Shown: positions 26,049 through 33,949 of the stretch, piece by piece
How the letters are laid out: the number at the start of each line of letters is the position of its first letter
Numbering within the stretch: position 1 is the first letter of the stretch
Assembly (NCBI GenBank): GCA_023410445.1
Contig: JAEYPT010000007.1
Span: forward strand, 1 to 64,000
DNA: 64,000 nt
Source of the DNA: Bacillota bacterium
Lineage (GTDB): Bacteria; Bacillota; Clostridia; Oscillospirales; Acutalibacteraceae
Reading direction: 5' to 3'
Translations under genes and position numbers: made by a program
The notes under the pieces: generated by a model
Database searches by the model: none
Seen by the model: the letters and a program-made list of their open reading frames with translations, nothing else
Told to the model about the DNA's origin: nothing

Positions 26049-26846
26049 ATGCTATCCATCGGTGAATTTTCCCGCTTATCCCGGGTTTCTTCGCGCATGC
26101 TGCGATATTACGACAGCATGGGCCTGCTGTGCCCTGCGCAAATCGGCAGGGAGAACGGATATCGGTATTACGACAGTTCTCAGCTGGAAACGCTGTTCCG
26201 AATTGAAACCTTAAAAGGATACGGGTTTACCCTTTCGGAAATCCGGGAGCTGCTTTTGCTGCCGCAGGAAATGGTCGCACAGAGGATTCACTACCGCAGG
26301 CTAAAGGCCTATGAGGAGTTGAACGGGATGCGCAAGGAGCTTCGCCGCATGGAGGACGACCTGATGAAAATGGAGGCAGCCGATTTTATGCAGGAAAAGT
26401 ATCCTGTGATCGTGATGCAGACCCCGCCTCAGCGGGTGTTTGGAATTCGCAAAAGGATCAATATCTCCGAAACCCACGACCTTTTTCAGGCGCTTAACGA
26501 GGAAATGAACCGGCGCGGGATTCAGCGTTCCGGGGCGACTCAGCTTCTTTACCACGGAAAGGAGTTTTCTTATGAAAACATGGACGTCGAGGCGCAGGTA
26601 CAGGTGACCGGGGAACACCCGGATATTCGGGAGGTTCCGGGCCAGCTCTGCGCGGCTACTACGCACGTAGGGTCTTACGAAGATCTCCGATATGCCTATA
26701 ACGCCATCTGTGCGTGGATGGCTGAACATCCGGAATACAAACTGTGCGGCCCGGCGATTGAGCGGTATCTGAAAGACGAAGATACAGTAAAGTCACCGGA
26801 AGAGCTCGAAACAGGAGTTCTCTTTCCAATTGAAAAAGCAGAGTAA
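26049..26846 (+). CDS. MerR-family regulator with GyrI-like ligand domain
   Basis: A 265-residue regulator. The N-terminal MerR helix-turn-helix (LSIGEFSRLSRVSSRMLRYYDSMGLL, then NGYRYYD) is followed by a coiled-coil dimer helix (about residues 75-115) and a GyrI/SOUL-like domain with VFGIRKRINIS and VPGQLCAATTHVGSYEDL. This layout matches BmrR/BltR-type multidrug-sensing regulators that bend a 19-base-spacer promoter. No efflux gene is adjacent, so its target is elsewhere or only itself. The ATG at 26049 follows TTGGAGGTC. Confidence 0.9.
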   Translation: MLSIGEFSRLSRVSSRMLRYYDSMGLLCPAQIGRENGYRYYDSSQLETLFRIETLKGYGFTLSEIRELLLLPQEMVAQRIHYRRLKAYEELNGMRKELRRMEDDLMKMEAADFMQEKYPVIVMQTPPQRVFGIRKRINISETHDLFQALNEEMNRRGIQRSGATQLLYHGKEFSYENMDVEAQVQVTGEHPDIREVPGQLCAATTHVGSYEDLRYAYNAICAWMAEHPEYKLCGPAIERYLKDEDTVKSPEELETGVLFPIEKAE

Positions 26847-26861
26847 TTCTGCGGGAATCCG

Positions 26862-26896
26862 AAAACCGTGGGGCTGAAAGAAGCCCCACGGTTTTT
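26862..26896 (+). terminator. Rho-independent terminator
   Basis: Stem AAAACCGTGGGGCT (26862-26875) with its complement at 26882-26895, then T-rich sequence. It ends the MerR gene. Confidence 0.85.
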
Positions 26897-27049
26897 CTTA
26901 TCGCTTCCCGAGGATGAAATTCGGACGAGCCTTGCAAATCCGCTTAAAATTGAATACAATAAGCTTAATGTAATTTTAATCTTTCCCAAAGAGTTCGTAA
27001 AGAAGGCTTTGTTATACTCCTGTCATACAACATGAAGGAGGAATTTTAA

Positions 27050-27592
27050 ATGGCAACTTTGGAACAGGTGGAAAAACTTCGCGAGAAGGCAAACGTCAGC
27101 TACGACGAGGCCAAGGCGGCGTTGGATGCGTGCAACGGCGATCTTCTGGAGGCGCTCATCTATCTGGAAAAACAGGGCAAGGTGAAGGCTCCGGAGGGCA
27201 ACGGGTATTACAGCAGTGATTCAACCGGTGCACCGAAAGAAGCTCCGTCGCAGCCGCAATACCATCAGGAATATCATGGCGAATCATTTTCGGATTTAAT
27301 GAAGCGGTTTGGCAGGTTCTGCCTTCGCGTGCTGCATAAAGGAAACGTCAACACCTTTGTGGTTCTCTATCGGGACGAGGTGCGGGCTTCCATTCCGGTT
27401 ACGGTGCTGGTGCTGCTTTTGATCTTCGCGTTCTGGGTGATCCTTCCGCTTCTGATCGTTGGGCTGTTCTTTGGGCTGCGCTACCGTTTTCAGGGGCCGG
27501 ACCTGGAAGGGCGCACGGTGAATCACGCGATGGACAGCGCCGCGGACGCGGCCGACGACCTGAAACGCTCCGTCGTTGAAAGCAAAAAATGA
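27050..27592 (+). CDS. DUF4342 protein with UBA-like domain
   Basis: A 180-residue protein. Residues 1-45 form a UBA/TS-N-like three-helix domain (LEQVEKLREKANVSYDEAKAALDACNGDLLEALIYLEKQG), the hallmark of DUF4342. Then come a polar linker and one strong hydrophobic segment (about residues 117-142), so the UBA-like head is probably cytoplasmic. Function is unknown. The ATG at 27050 follows GAAGGAGGA. It precedes a two-component system on the same strand, from which it is separated by a small repeat. Confidence 0.82.
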   Translation: MATLEQVEKLREKANVSYDEAKAALDACNGDLLEALIYLEKQGKVKAPEGNGYYSSDSTGAPKEAPSQPQYHQEYHGESFSDLMKRFGRFCLRVLHKGNVNTFVVLYRDEVRASIPVTVLVLLLIFAFWVILPLLIVGLFFGLRYRFQGPDLEGRTVNHAMDSAADAADDLKRSVVESKK

Positions 27593-27626
27593 GAACCTGC
27601 ATCTCTCATTTGTGAATACAGGTTCT
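27592..27626 (-). repeat. MITE-like element, copy 2
   Basis: A 35-base segment bounded by inverted ends AGAACCTG and CAGGTTCT. Its right 17 bases are the exact inverted copy of AGAACCTGTATTCACAA from 15498-15514. It overlaps the stop codon of the DUF4342 gene by one base and lies just before the response-regulator ribosome site. Confidence 0.5.
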
Positions 27627-27649
27627 AAGAGGAGGTACAGCAGCGAAAG

Positions 27650-28330
27650 ATGGGCAGGAAAATTCTGATTATTGAGGACGAAGCGAAAATCGCCCGCTTT
27701 ATTGAAATGGAACTGAGCTACGAGGGTTATACGACGGAGAAAGCGGCGGACGGCCGGACCGGCCTTTCCTTCGCGGAAGCGGGAGGCTTCGATCTGATCC
27801 TGCTCGATATTATGCTGCCCGGCCTCAGCGGCATGGAGGTTCTCCGGCGCATCCGCCGGAGCTCCGACGTGCCGGTAATTCTGCTTACCGCGCGGGACAG
27901 TGTGGTGGACAAAGTTTCGGGTCTTGACAGCGGGGCGGACGACTATATCACAAAACCGTTCGCAACGGAGGAGCTTCTTGCCCGGATTCGAAATGCCCTG
28001 CGGAAAAAGGCACCTTCGGCCGAGAATGAGGTTCTCACTGCTTCGTGCGTTGAGCTGGATACCGGCCGCCGACTGGTTACGGTCCGGGGAAATCCGGTGA
28101 CGCTCACGAAGCGTGAGTTTGACCTTCTGCACTATCTGATGCTCAACAAGGGCATGGTCATTTCCCGCGAAGTCCTCATCGAAAACGTATGGGGCTACGA
28201 GTTTGAGGGCGAGACCAACGCCGTGGACGTGTTCATACGTTTTCTGCGCGAGAAAATCGATGAACCGTTTGGAATTAAGCTCATCAAAACCGTCCGTGGG
28301 GTGGGGTACGTGATTCAGGATGAAGAATAA
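27650..28330 (+). CDS. OmpR-family response regulator
   Basis: A 226-residue regulator. The receiver domain (1-120) has the acidic pair in IIEDE, the phospho-acceptor Asp in LILLDIML, and the conserved Lys in ITKPF. The C-terminal winged helix (about 130-225) shows LTKREFDLLHYLMLNKG and RFLREKID. It overlaps the histidine kinase gene by 11 bases. ATG 27650 follows AGGAGGTACAG. Target genes cannot be told from sequence. Confidence 0.94.
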   Translation: MGRKILIIEDEAKIARFIEMELSYEGYTTEKAADGRTGLSFAEAGGFDLILLDIMLPGLSGMEVLRRIRRSSDVPVILLTARDSVVDKVSGLDSGADDYITKPFATEELLARIRNALRKKAPSAENEVLTASCVELDTGRRLVTVRGNPVTLTKREFDLLHYLMLNKGMVISREVLIENVWGYEFEGETNAVDVFIRFLREKIDEPFGIKLIKTVRGVGYVIQDEE

Positions 28331-29819
28331 AGCGGAAAGTTCCCATAAGGCGCCGATCCGGGAGCGGACCCGTCTGTCGATTGTCCTGCGGCTGAATTTC
28401 AGCTTTTTCTGCGAGTTGGCCGGAATATTTCTCACACTGGACCTTGTGCTGTGCGCCGCGCTTTGTGTGTTTGCGGGGGGCAGTGTCGAGCGTACCGTCA
28501 AGTCTGCCCTTACGTTCGTTTCCGAGATCAGCCCTTCCGGCGCCGGAGCGCAGGCGTGGCTGAAAACCGAAGGAGTTACCGCGGAGCAGACCTCAAGCCC
28601 TCCGGACGCCGTGCAGATTCCGCCGTTGATCCGGAATGTCTGGGAGGACTCTTCCTTGCCTGGGGAGCGCTATGCTGCGCTTCCGCCGGGCGGGGAATTT
28701 TCGCTGTTTTTCCGGCCTCAGGGACTTGCATATCTGGCGAGCGTCCGCGTCGGCGGGCAGGATTGGCTGGTTTCCGTCGACCTGAGCGAACCGGCGGGCC
28801 GTGCGATGCCGCTTTTCTGGACGGTGGTGATTCTGGAGGGTGTCCTGCTGCTTTTGGGGCTTAACTCCCGTGCGCGGCGCATTCGCAGGACGCTGAGGCC
28901 GATCGCCGAGCTGGCTGAGACGGCTCAGACCCTGAATTCTGCCGCTTCATTCACCCCGCGTGAGATGGAGGCGATTGCCGGAAAGCTGAACGGAATCAAC
29001 GCCTCCCGGCTCGACACGCGCATCTCGGTGGATTCCACACAGGTAGAGCTGAAAAATCTGGCCGGTGCAATCAACGGGATGCTGGACCGCATCAACGCAT
29101 CTTACCGCGCCCAGGTTCGCTTTGTTTCCGACGCTTCCCACGAGCTGCGCACGCCGATCGCCGTGATTCAGGGCTATGCCAGCCTGCTGGACCGGTGGGG
29201 AAAGAACGACGAAAAGGCATTGCAGGAGTCCATTACGGCGATCAAAAGCGAAACGGAGAATATGAAGCAGTTGGTTGAGCAGCTGCTCTTCCTTGCACGC
29301 GGGGACAACGATACGATGATTCTGCAAATGGAGCGGTTCGATCTTGCCGAGCTGGCCGAACAGGTGGTCCGCGAAACCAGGATGATTGACCCGGCGCACG
29401 TCTTTGAGGCCGCTATCGGTTCCGCGTGGGTTCAGGCCGACGAAGCCCTGATGAAGCAGGCCATGCGCATTCTGGTTGACAACGCGGTAAAATACACGCC
29501 AGCGGGCGGGAGGATCACGGTTTCCGTAGGTATGGTGGGGAAGGAAGTGCACCTGACGGTGCAGGATGAGGGAATCGGCATCGCGCCGGAGGCCGTGCCG
29601 CGGATCTTCGACCGCTTTTTCCGCACCGACGAGTCCCGCGCCCGCGCCACGGGCGGAGCCGGGCTGGGGCTTTCCATTGCACAGTGGATCGCGGAGCGGC
29701 ACGCGGGACGCATGGAGGTGCTGAGCCGCGAAAACATCGGCACCCGGATTTCCATGGTGCTGCCTGCCACGGAAAAGGCCACGAACGAAGAGAAAAAACC
29801 GGAAGCGGAGCCGCAGTGA
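28320..29819 (+). CDS. Sensor histidine kinase
   Basis: A 499-residue kinase with two membrane segments (about residues 27-50 and 160-180) enclosing an extracytoplasmic sensor of about 110 residues. A HAMP-like linker follows, then the phospho-acceptor region VSDASHELRTPIAVIQGY and the ATP-binding domain with VDNAVKYTPAGG, DEGIGIAPE and GGAGLGLSIAQWIAERH. It partners the overlapping response regulator. No target operon is adjacent; the next gene is an oppositely oriented carboxypeptidase. Confidence 0.94.
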   Translation: MKNKAESSHKAPIRERTRLSIVLRLNFSFFCELAGIFLTLDLVLCAALCVFAGGSVERTVKSALTFVSEISPSGAGAQAWLKTEGVTAEQTSSPPDAVQIPPLIRNVWEDSSLPGERYAALPPGGEFSLFFRPQGLAYLASVRVGGQDWLVSVDLSEPAGRAMPLFWTVVILEGVLLLLGLNSRARRIRRTLRPIAELAETAQTLNSAASFTPREMEAIAGKLNGINASRLDTRISVDSTQVELKNLAGAINGMLDRINASYRAQVRFVSDASHELRTPIAVIQGYASLLDRWGKNDEKALQESITAIKSETENMKQLVEQLLFLARGDNDTMILQMERFDLAELAEQVVRETRMIDPAHVFEAAIGSAWVQADEALMKQAMRILVDNAVKYTPAGGRITVSVGMVGKEVHLTVQDEGIGIAPEAVPRIFDRFFRTDESRARATGGAGLGLSIAQWIAERHAGRMEVLSRENIGTRISMVLPATEKATNEEKKPEAEPQ

Positions 29820-29840
29820 GCGGCAGGCTTCCGGTTTTCG
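29795..29840. terminator. Bidirectional terminator, histidine kinase / dac gene
   Basis: Outer stem AAAACCGGAAGC (29795-29806) with its complement at 29827-29838, and inner stem GCCGC/GCGGC (29810-29824). A-run on the left and T-run on the right let it serve both convergent genes. It covers the kinase stop codon. Confidence 0.8.
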
Positions 29841-29857
29841 TTTGCTGAAGAGGAGGT

Positions 29858-31237
29858 TTACATCTTGCGGTATTTCTTGACCTTACGCATGTTCTTCTTC
29901 TTCCGGTTATAGATCAGCGCCAGAATGATGTAGATCACCACCAGAAGCACGATCAGAGCGGCGATTCCGATGAACCAGGGCGAGGTAAAGATCGATTTGA
30001 AAATATCCGTTGTGTGGAGCAACTCGCTCCGCTCCACCGATTCCGAAGCCACGAGCTGAACGGTGGCAAGTTGCTGATTGGCGTAGCTCAGGGTGGCGCT
30101 CCCAATGACCTGCCCCTTCTTCACGGGTGCATCCACAGAGGCGGGAACGTGCTTTGTAATGATAATGCTGCTTGCCGAAACGCCCTTCGGGAGGATGGTG
30201 GAATAGCTCTGCGCGGCCGTCAGCAGCAGTTTATCTTTGTTCCACGCGTAGTTCAACTTCACTTCTCCGGCGGATTCGTTTGTGTCGATGATCTTTTTCA
30301 GTTCCAGCGATGTCAGCGCCCACCGGTACAGGCTCGTGGTGTCAAGCATTTCGCCGCGTTTGGTCACTGCGTTCCCGTTTTTGTCCACGGAGGGGGCGCC
30401 CATCGCGACGCACAGGTAGCTGTAGCCGTCCGCCGATGCCGTGGAAACAAGACAGTAACCCGATTCATCCGTGTGACCGGTCTTGATTCCCTTGGCATAA
30501 ATATAATAGTAGGTGTTCCCAGGGGCGTTCGAATCGATCAGCAGATTGGTCGTGGTCAGGGTGGGCATCGGCTTGCCCGCGTCCGGTCCGCCCACCGGCT
30601 TGTAGGTGTACCGCGTCTGGTTGCAGATCTGCATGAAATAGGGCAGGTTCATGGCATAGCGGGAGATTTTAGCCAGATCGTCGGCGGTCGTGTAATGGTT
30701 GTCGTCGTGCAGGCCGTGCGGGTTCATGAAATGGGTGCCGGTGCAGCCGATCTCTTTGGCCTTCTGGTTCATCATACCGACGAATTTCTCCACACTGCCG
30801 TCCTGTCCGACGGTGCCGCTGCCGCCCACATAGTCGGCCAGCACCATTGCCGCGTCGTTGCCGGAGGGGATCATCATGCAGTTTAAAAGCTGATAGGCCG
30901 TCAGCACATCGCCCGCCTTGATGTTGGACATGGAGCTGCCAGTGCCCAGAAGCTCGTTGATTATTTTTTTGGAGACAGTGATTTTCGTTCCTTCCAGGTC
31001 CTTGATATACTCACTCGCAACGATAAACGTCATGATTTTGGTTGTCGAGGCCGGTTCCCGGCGCGCCGTGGCGTTCTTCTGGTACACAACCGTGCCGGTG
31101 TCGAGGTTCACCAGTTCCAGAGCGGCGCAGTTCGTGGGGAAGCTGACCGGGAAATTTGCCGCGTGTGCCGGTGCGGTCAGGAAGATGGAAGTGCAGCACA
31201 GAACGGCTGTGAGCGCGGAAAGGAACTTTTTTATCAT
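29858..31237 (-). CDS. D-alanyl-D-alanine carboxypeptidase (PBP5/DacF type)
   Basis: A 459-residue penicillin-binding protein that trims the terminal D-Ala of peptidoglycan stem peptides. It has a signal peptide (cleavage near APAHA-A, residue 27), the active-site SxxK in EPASTTKIM, SGN as the second motif, and KTGHT as the third. A beta-sandwich domain follows, and then a C-terminal membrane segment (about residues 422-447) with a basic tail, so the enzyme sits on the outer face of the membrane. The ATG is at 31237. Confidence 0.94.
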   Translation of the reverse strand: MIKKFLSALTAVLCCTSIFLTAPAHAANFPVSFPTNCAALELVNLDTGTVVYQKNATARREPASTTKIMTFIVASEYIKDLEGTKITVSKKIINELLGTGSSMSNIKAGDVLTAYQLLNCMMIPSGNDAAMVLADYVGGSGTVGQDGSVEKFVGMMNQKAKEIGCTGTHFMNPHGLHDDNHYTTADDLAKISRYAMNLPYFMQICNQTRYTYKPVGGPDAGKPMPTLTTTNLLIDSNAPGNTYYYIYAKGIKTGHTDESGYCLVSTASADGYSYLCVAMGAPSVDKNGNAVTKRGEMLDTTSLYRWALTSLELKKIIDTNESAGEVKLNYAWNKDKLLLTAAQSYSTILPKGVSASSIIITKHVPASVDAPVKKGQVIGSATLSYANQQLATVQLVASESVERSELLHTTDIFKSIFTSPWFIGIAALIVLLVVIYIILALIYNRKKKNMRKVKKYRKM

Positions 31238-31398
31238 GGAAATTTTGCCTCCGATGTGTTATGATAATTTATGCAGATGGCGGGCGGTCTTTTCTTTTAA
31301 GTATACCAGTGAAATGTGAAAAGATAAAGAACCGTAACGAAATCTTAACCAATGACCGGCGCCTTACAAGGGCGTGCGGCCGACAGGAGAGTGAGCAT

Positions 31399-32091
31399 GT
31401 GGTTTATGTAACCGGCGATATGCACGGGGAAATGAGCCGCTTTGATTCCCCGGAATTCCGCAGACTGAAAAAGGGAGATACCGTAATTATTTGCGGCGAT
31501 TTCGGATTTATATGGGACGGGGGAGAAAAGGAAGCAAAAAATCTGAAGAAGATCGGCAGCAGAAAATTCAACGTTCTTTTTCTGGACGGCGCGCATGAAA
31601 ATTTCGATCTTCTCGCAAAATACCCGGTGATCGACTGGAACGGCGGCAAGGCGGGCCATATCAGCGGGAATCTGTACCATCTTCTCCGCGGGCAGGTTTA
31701 TGAACTTGAGGGAAAAACCTTTTTTGTCTTCGGGGGCGGTGAAAGCGCCGACAAACAGATTCGCATGGAAGTGGGAAAATGGTGGCCGGGCGAGATGCCC
31801 ACGCTGGAGGAAATGCGCACCGGCGTGGAAAACCTGAAGGATGCGGAGATGAAGGTGGACTACATCGTCACCCATGAGCCGCCGCCGCGGGTGACCGGAA
31901 CCGGACCGGTGGAGAACCGGAACCAGCTGGAGGCGTTTTTCGAGCAGCTTACGAAGCAGGTTAATTATCAGAAATGGTTTTTCGGATTTTTACATATCGA
32001 CCGCAAGATCACCTACAAGAATTATGCGGTGTTCCAGCGTTTGCTTCCCGTGGAAAACGTGATGCCGAAACACCACTTTTTCCAAAAATAA
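31399..32091 (+). CDS. Calcineurin-like metallophosphoesterase
   Basis: A 230-residue protein of the metallophosphoesterase superfamily. Metal-binding motifs are visible in order: TGDMHG (GDxHG), ICGDFGF (GDxxx), LDGAHENFD (GNHE-like, with the Asn shifted to AHEN) and IVTHEPPP. A late FGFLHID takes the place of the usual GHxH. The substrate is unknown. I chose the GTG at 31399 behind AGGAGAG. The more upstream ATT/ATG-containing frame from 31261 overlaps the promoter region of the divergent carboxypeptidase gene and is rejected. Confidence 0.82.
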   Translation: MVYVTGDMHGEMSRFDSPEFRRLKKGDTVIICGDFGFIWDGGEKEAKNLKKIGSRKFNVLFLDGAHENFDLLAKYPVIDWNGGKAGHISGNLYHLLRGQVYELEGKTFFVFGGGESADKQIRMEVGKWWPGEMPTLEEMRTGVENLKDAEMKVDYIVTHEPPPRVTGTGPVENRNQLEAFFEQLTKQVNYQKWFFGFLHIDRKITYKNYAVFQRLLPVENVMPKHHFFQK

Positions 32092-32113
32092 GAGTTTAGG
32101 ACCCGAAAAGAAA

Positions 32114-32157
32114 CCGGAACAGTTCTACCAGAGTGGTATGGACTGTTCCGGCTTTTG
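32114..32157 (+). terminator. Rho-independent terminator after the metallophosphoesterase
   Basis: Stem CCGGAACAGT (32114-32123) with its complement at 32142-32151, an inner TACCA/TGGTA pairing, then CTTTTGTTTT. Confidence 0.8.
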
Positions 32158-32193
32158 TTTTACCCAAACTTTGGAAGAAGATAGAACCTTCCG

Positions 32194-32853
32194 TCAAATG
32201 ATTTCAAGATAAAAACGGTAAGTTTGCCCACCGCCTGTCACGGTGGCGAGATGCTTACCGCTAGCAGCATTTGAGCCAACTTTCCAGGACCATTCTACTG
32301 TTCCTTTGGAATTGGATGTCTTTGTTCCGACTACGGTAGCTTTGCTGTTCCCGCTTCCGAATTGGATGGTTAACGTATACGCCGTATTGGGTTTTCCCTG
32401 AAAGGAATACGCCGTCGTTCCTCCATGAGCAGCCAGAGTAGTTTCATCTGTTATCTGAATGGGTGTAACGGCATTGGTACTCACGGGCTTTCCGACCGTA
32501 ACGATAAATTGCTTTACCGCAGACTGGCCGGGAAGCTTTGTATAAACGGCAGTTTTTTCTCCAACTTTTCCGATTGCCTTTACTTTTACAAAATAAACAT
32601 CGTTTCCGCTTGTGTCTTTCCATTTCTTTGCCATTTGGGTTTGCAATACGCTGCCGTTGCCCACAGTAATACCCGGCTTCTCATGGGTGCCGTGAACGGT
32701 GAATTTCACCATATAGGATTTGCTCTGCGTCACAATAATCGGTTTTACCGTGTCACTGGAGACGGAAGGAGAGACAGCTGCCATTGCGGCAGTAGAACAG
32801 GAAAGACCGATTACAAGCGATAAAGCCAGAGAAAGAAACCTGATTTTTTTCAT
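32194..32853 (-). CDS. Secreted protein, paralogue B of a tandem pair
   Basis: A 219-residue exported protein with a clear signal peptide (MKKIRFLSLALSLVIGLSCS, cleavage near TAAMA-A, residue 25). The mature part seems to be two beta-rich repeats of about 95 residues, the second ending GKHLATVTGGGQTYRFYLEII, which suggests immunoglobulin-like folds. No family is recognised. It is roughly 70% identical by eye to its neighbour at 33143-33799. The ATG at 32853 follows GGAGGGCTGAAA. It has its own sigma-A promoter and a 5' hairpin, both shared with the neighbour. Confidence 0.8.
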   Translation of the reverse strand: MKKIRFLSLALSLVIGLSCSTAAMAAVSPSVSSDTVKPIIVTQSKSYMVKFTVHGTHEKPGITVGNGSVLQTQMAKKWKDTSGNDVYFVKVKAIGKVGEKTAVYTKLPGQSAVKQFIVTVGKPVSTNAVTPIQITDETTLAAHGGTTAYSFQGKPNTAYTLTIQFGSGNSKATVVGTKTSNSKGTVEWSWKVGSNAASGKHLATVTGGGQTYRFYLEII

Positions 32854-32878
32854 TTTCAGCCCTCCAAATGAATTTTGT

Positions 32879-32971
32879 GGGGAAAGCATACTGCATGACA
32901 GCAGTTGCTTTCCCCAATTTTTAAAATTATTTCAATATAAGCATTCTATCACGGAAAAATAGAAAGGTCAA
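32879..32971 (-). promoter_or_regulatory. Promoter and 5' hairpin of secreted gene B
   Basis: On the minus strand TTGACC (plus 32966-32971) and TAGAAT (32943-32948) are 17 bases apart. The leader then forms a hairpin with stem GGGGAAAGCA (32879-32888) paired to 32906-32915 and an inner ACTGC/GCAGT. No T-run follows, so it is more likely an mRNA-stabilising or regulatory stem than a terminator. Confidence 0.65.
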
Positions 32972-33006
32972 ACTGTTCTTTTGTGAACGGGCTGAAAGGC
33001 CTCGCT

Positions 33007-33130
33007 TTAGTGCATGGATTCCGCAAGCTTCATGAGCTGGTCGGTAGAAAGGCATTTGGCGACGATGCCGGTCTCGGCTTACGGTCAGCTTTTTAACCGT
33101 GTTATCCATCGCCATTGCGAAGGTGGTCGT
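33007..33130 (-). pseudogene. Remnant of the DUF4367 gene 3' end
   Basis: The segment reads like the last 60 codons of the DUF4367 gene at 33950-34774, with about 50 bases deleted and a frameshift. MAMDNTVKKLTVS matches MATDETVKQTTVN of the intact gene, and in another frame AKCLSTDQLMKLAESMH plus stop matches AKGLSTDQLMKLAESMH. It has no start and is a by-product of the tandem duplication. Confidence 0.85.
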
Positions 33131-33142
33131 TGCAAGAGCGGG

Positions 33143-33799
33143 TTAAACGATTAGAAGATTGGTATGGTAAGTCTGACCTCCGCCTGTCACGGTGATAAGG
33201 TGTGTACCGCAAGTCGAACTTGCGCCGACCTTCCAGGACCATTTTGCAATTCCTTTGGAATCGGATGTCTTTGTTCCCATGCCGGCAACTTCACGATTTC
33301 CACTTCCGAATTGTACGGTTAATGTGTAAGCTGTATGGGGCTTTCCCTGAAAAGAGTACGCCGCCGTTCCTCCGCGGGCAATCAAAGTGGTCTCATCAAT
33401 TGCCCGAATGGGCGTAGCGGTGTCGGTATCGGGTTTTCCGACTGTAACGGTAAATTGTTTTACCGTAGACTGACCGGGAAGCTTCGTATAAACGGATGTT
33501 TTCTCCCCGACTTTTCCGATTGCCTTTACTTTTAGGAAATAGACATCGTTTCCGCTTGTATCTTTGAATTTATGAACCATCCGGGTTTGCAATACGCTGC
33601 CGTTGCCCACGGTGATACCCGGATTCTTATGGGTGCCGTGAACGGTAAATCCCGTCGTATAACATTCACCCTGCGTCAGGCTAACCGGTTTTACAGTGTC
33701 ACTTGAGATGGAAGGAGAGACAGCTGCCTTTGCGGCGGTGGAACCGGACAGACCGATCACGAGCGATAATGCCAAAGACAGCAACCTGAACTTTTTCAT
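33143..33799 (-). CDS. Secreted protein, paralogue A of a tandem pair
   Basis: A 218-residue exported protein, signal peptide MKKFRLLSLALSLVIGLSGS with cleavage near TAAKA-A. The mature region is closely similar to the neighbour at 32194-32853 (HGTHKNPGITVGNGSVLQT, GKVGEKTSVYTKLPGQS, GGGQTYHTNLLIV). No family is recognised; the beta-rich pattern suggests a surface or matrix protein. It lies directly downstream of the sigma factor/DUF4367 pair, so that pair may control it, although a good sigma-A promoter is present. ATG 33799 follows TTGGAGGTCTGAAA. Confidence 0.8.
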   Translation of the reverse strand: MKKFRLLSLALSLVIGLSGSTAAKAAVSPSISSDTVKPVSLTQGECYTTGFTVHGTHKNPGITVGNGSVLQTRMVHKFKDTSGNDVYFLKVKAIGKVGEKTSVYTKLPGQSTVKQFTVTVGKPDTDTATPIRAIDETTLIARGGTAAYSFQGKPHTAYTLTVQFGSGNREVAGMGTKTSDSKGIAKWSWKVGASSTCGTHLITVTGGGQTYHTNLLIV

Positions 33800-33824
33800 T
33801 TTCAGACCTCCAAGTAAATTTTGA

Positions 33825-33914
33825 GGGGAAAGCATGCTGCATAACAGCAGTGCTTTCCCTAAAAGTTATATTATTCAATAAAATTATTTTATCACAGAAA
33901 AATGAATAGGTCAA
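33825..33914 (-). promoter_or_regulatory. Promoter and 5' hairpin of secreted gene A
   Basis: On the minus strand TTGACC (plus 33909-33914) and TAAAAT (33886-33891) are 17 bases apart. A leader hairpin pairs GGGAAAGCA (33826-33834) with 33851-33859 and inner CTGC with GCAG. The pairing is kept in both copies although loop bases differ. Confidence 0.65.
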
Positions 33915-33949
33915 GCTGCTCTTCCATGTGTGGGATGAACGGATTCAAT

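Larger units (their letters stand above)
32194..33130 (-). repeat. Tandem duplication unit 1 (DUF4367 tail plus secreted gene)
   Basis: This block aligns throughout with 33143 to about 34134: secreted gene, ribosome site, hairpin, promoter, and the 3' end of the DUF4367 gene. The similarity includes the intergenic DNA, so the block arose by tandem duplication. Confidence 0.8.
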
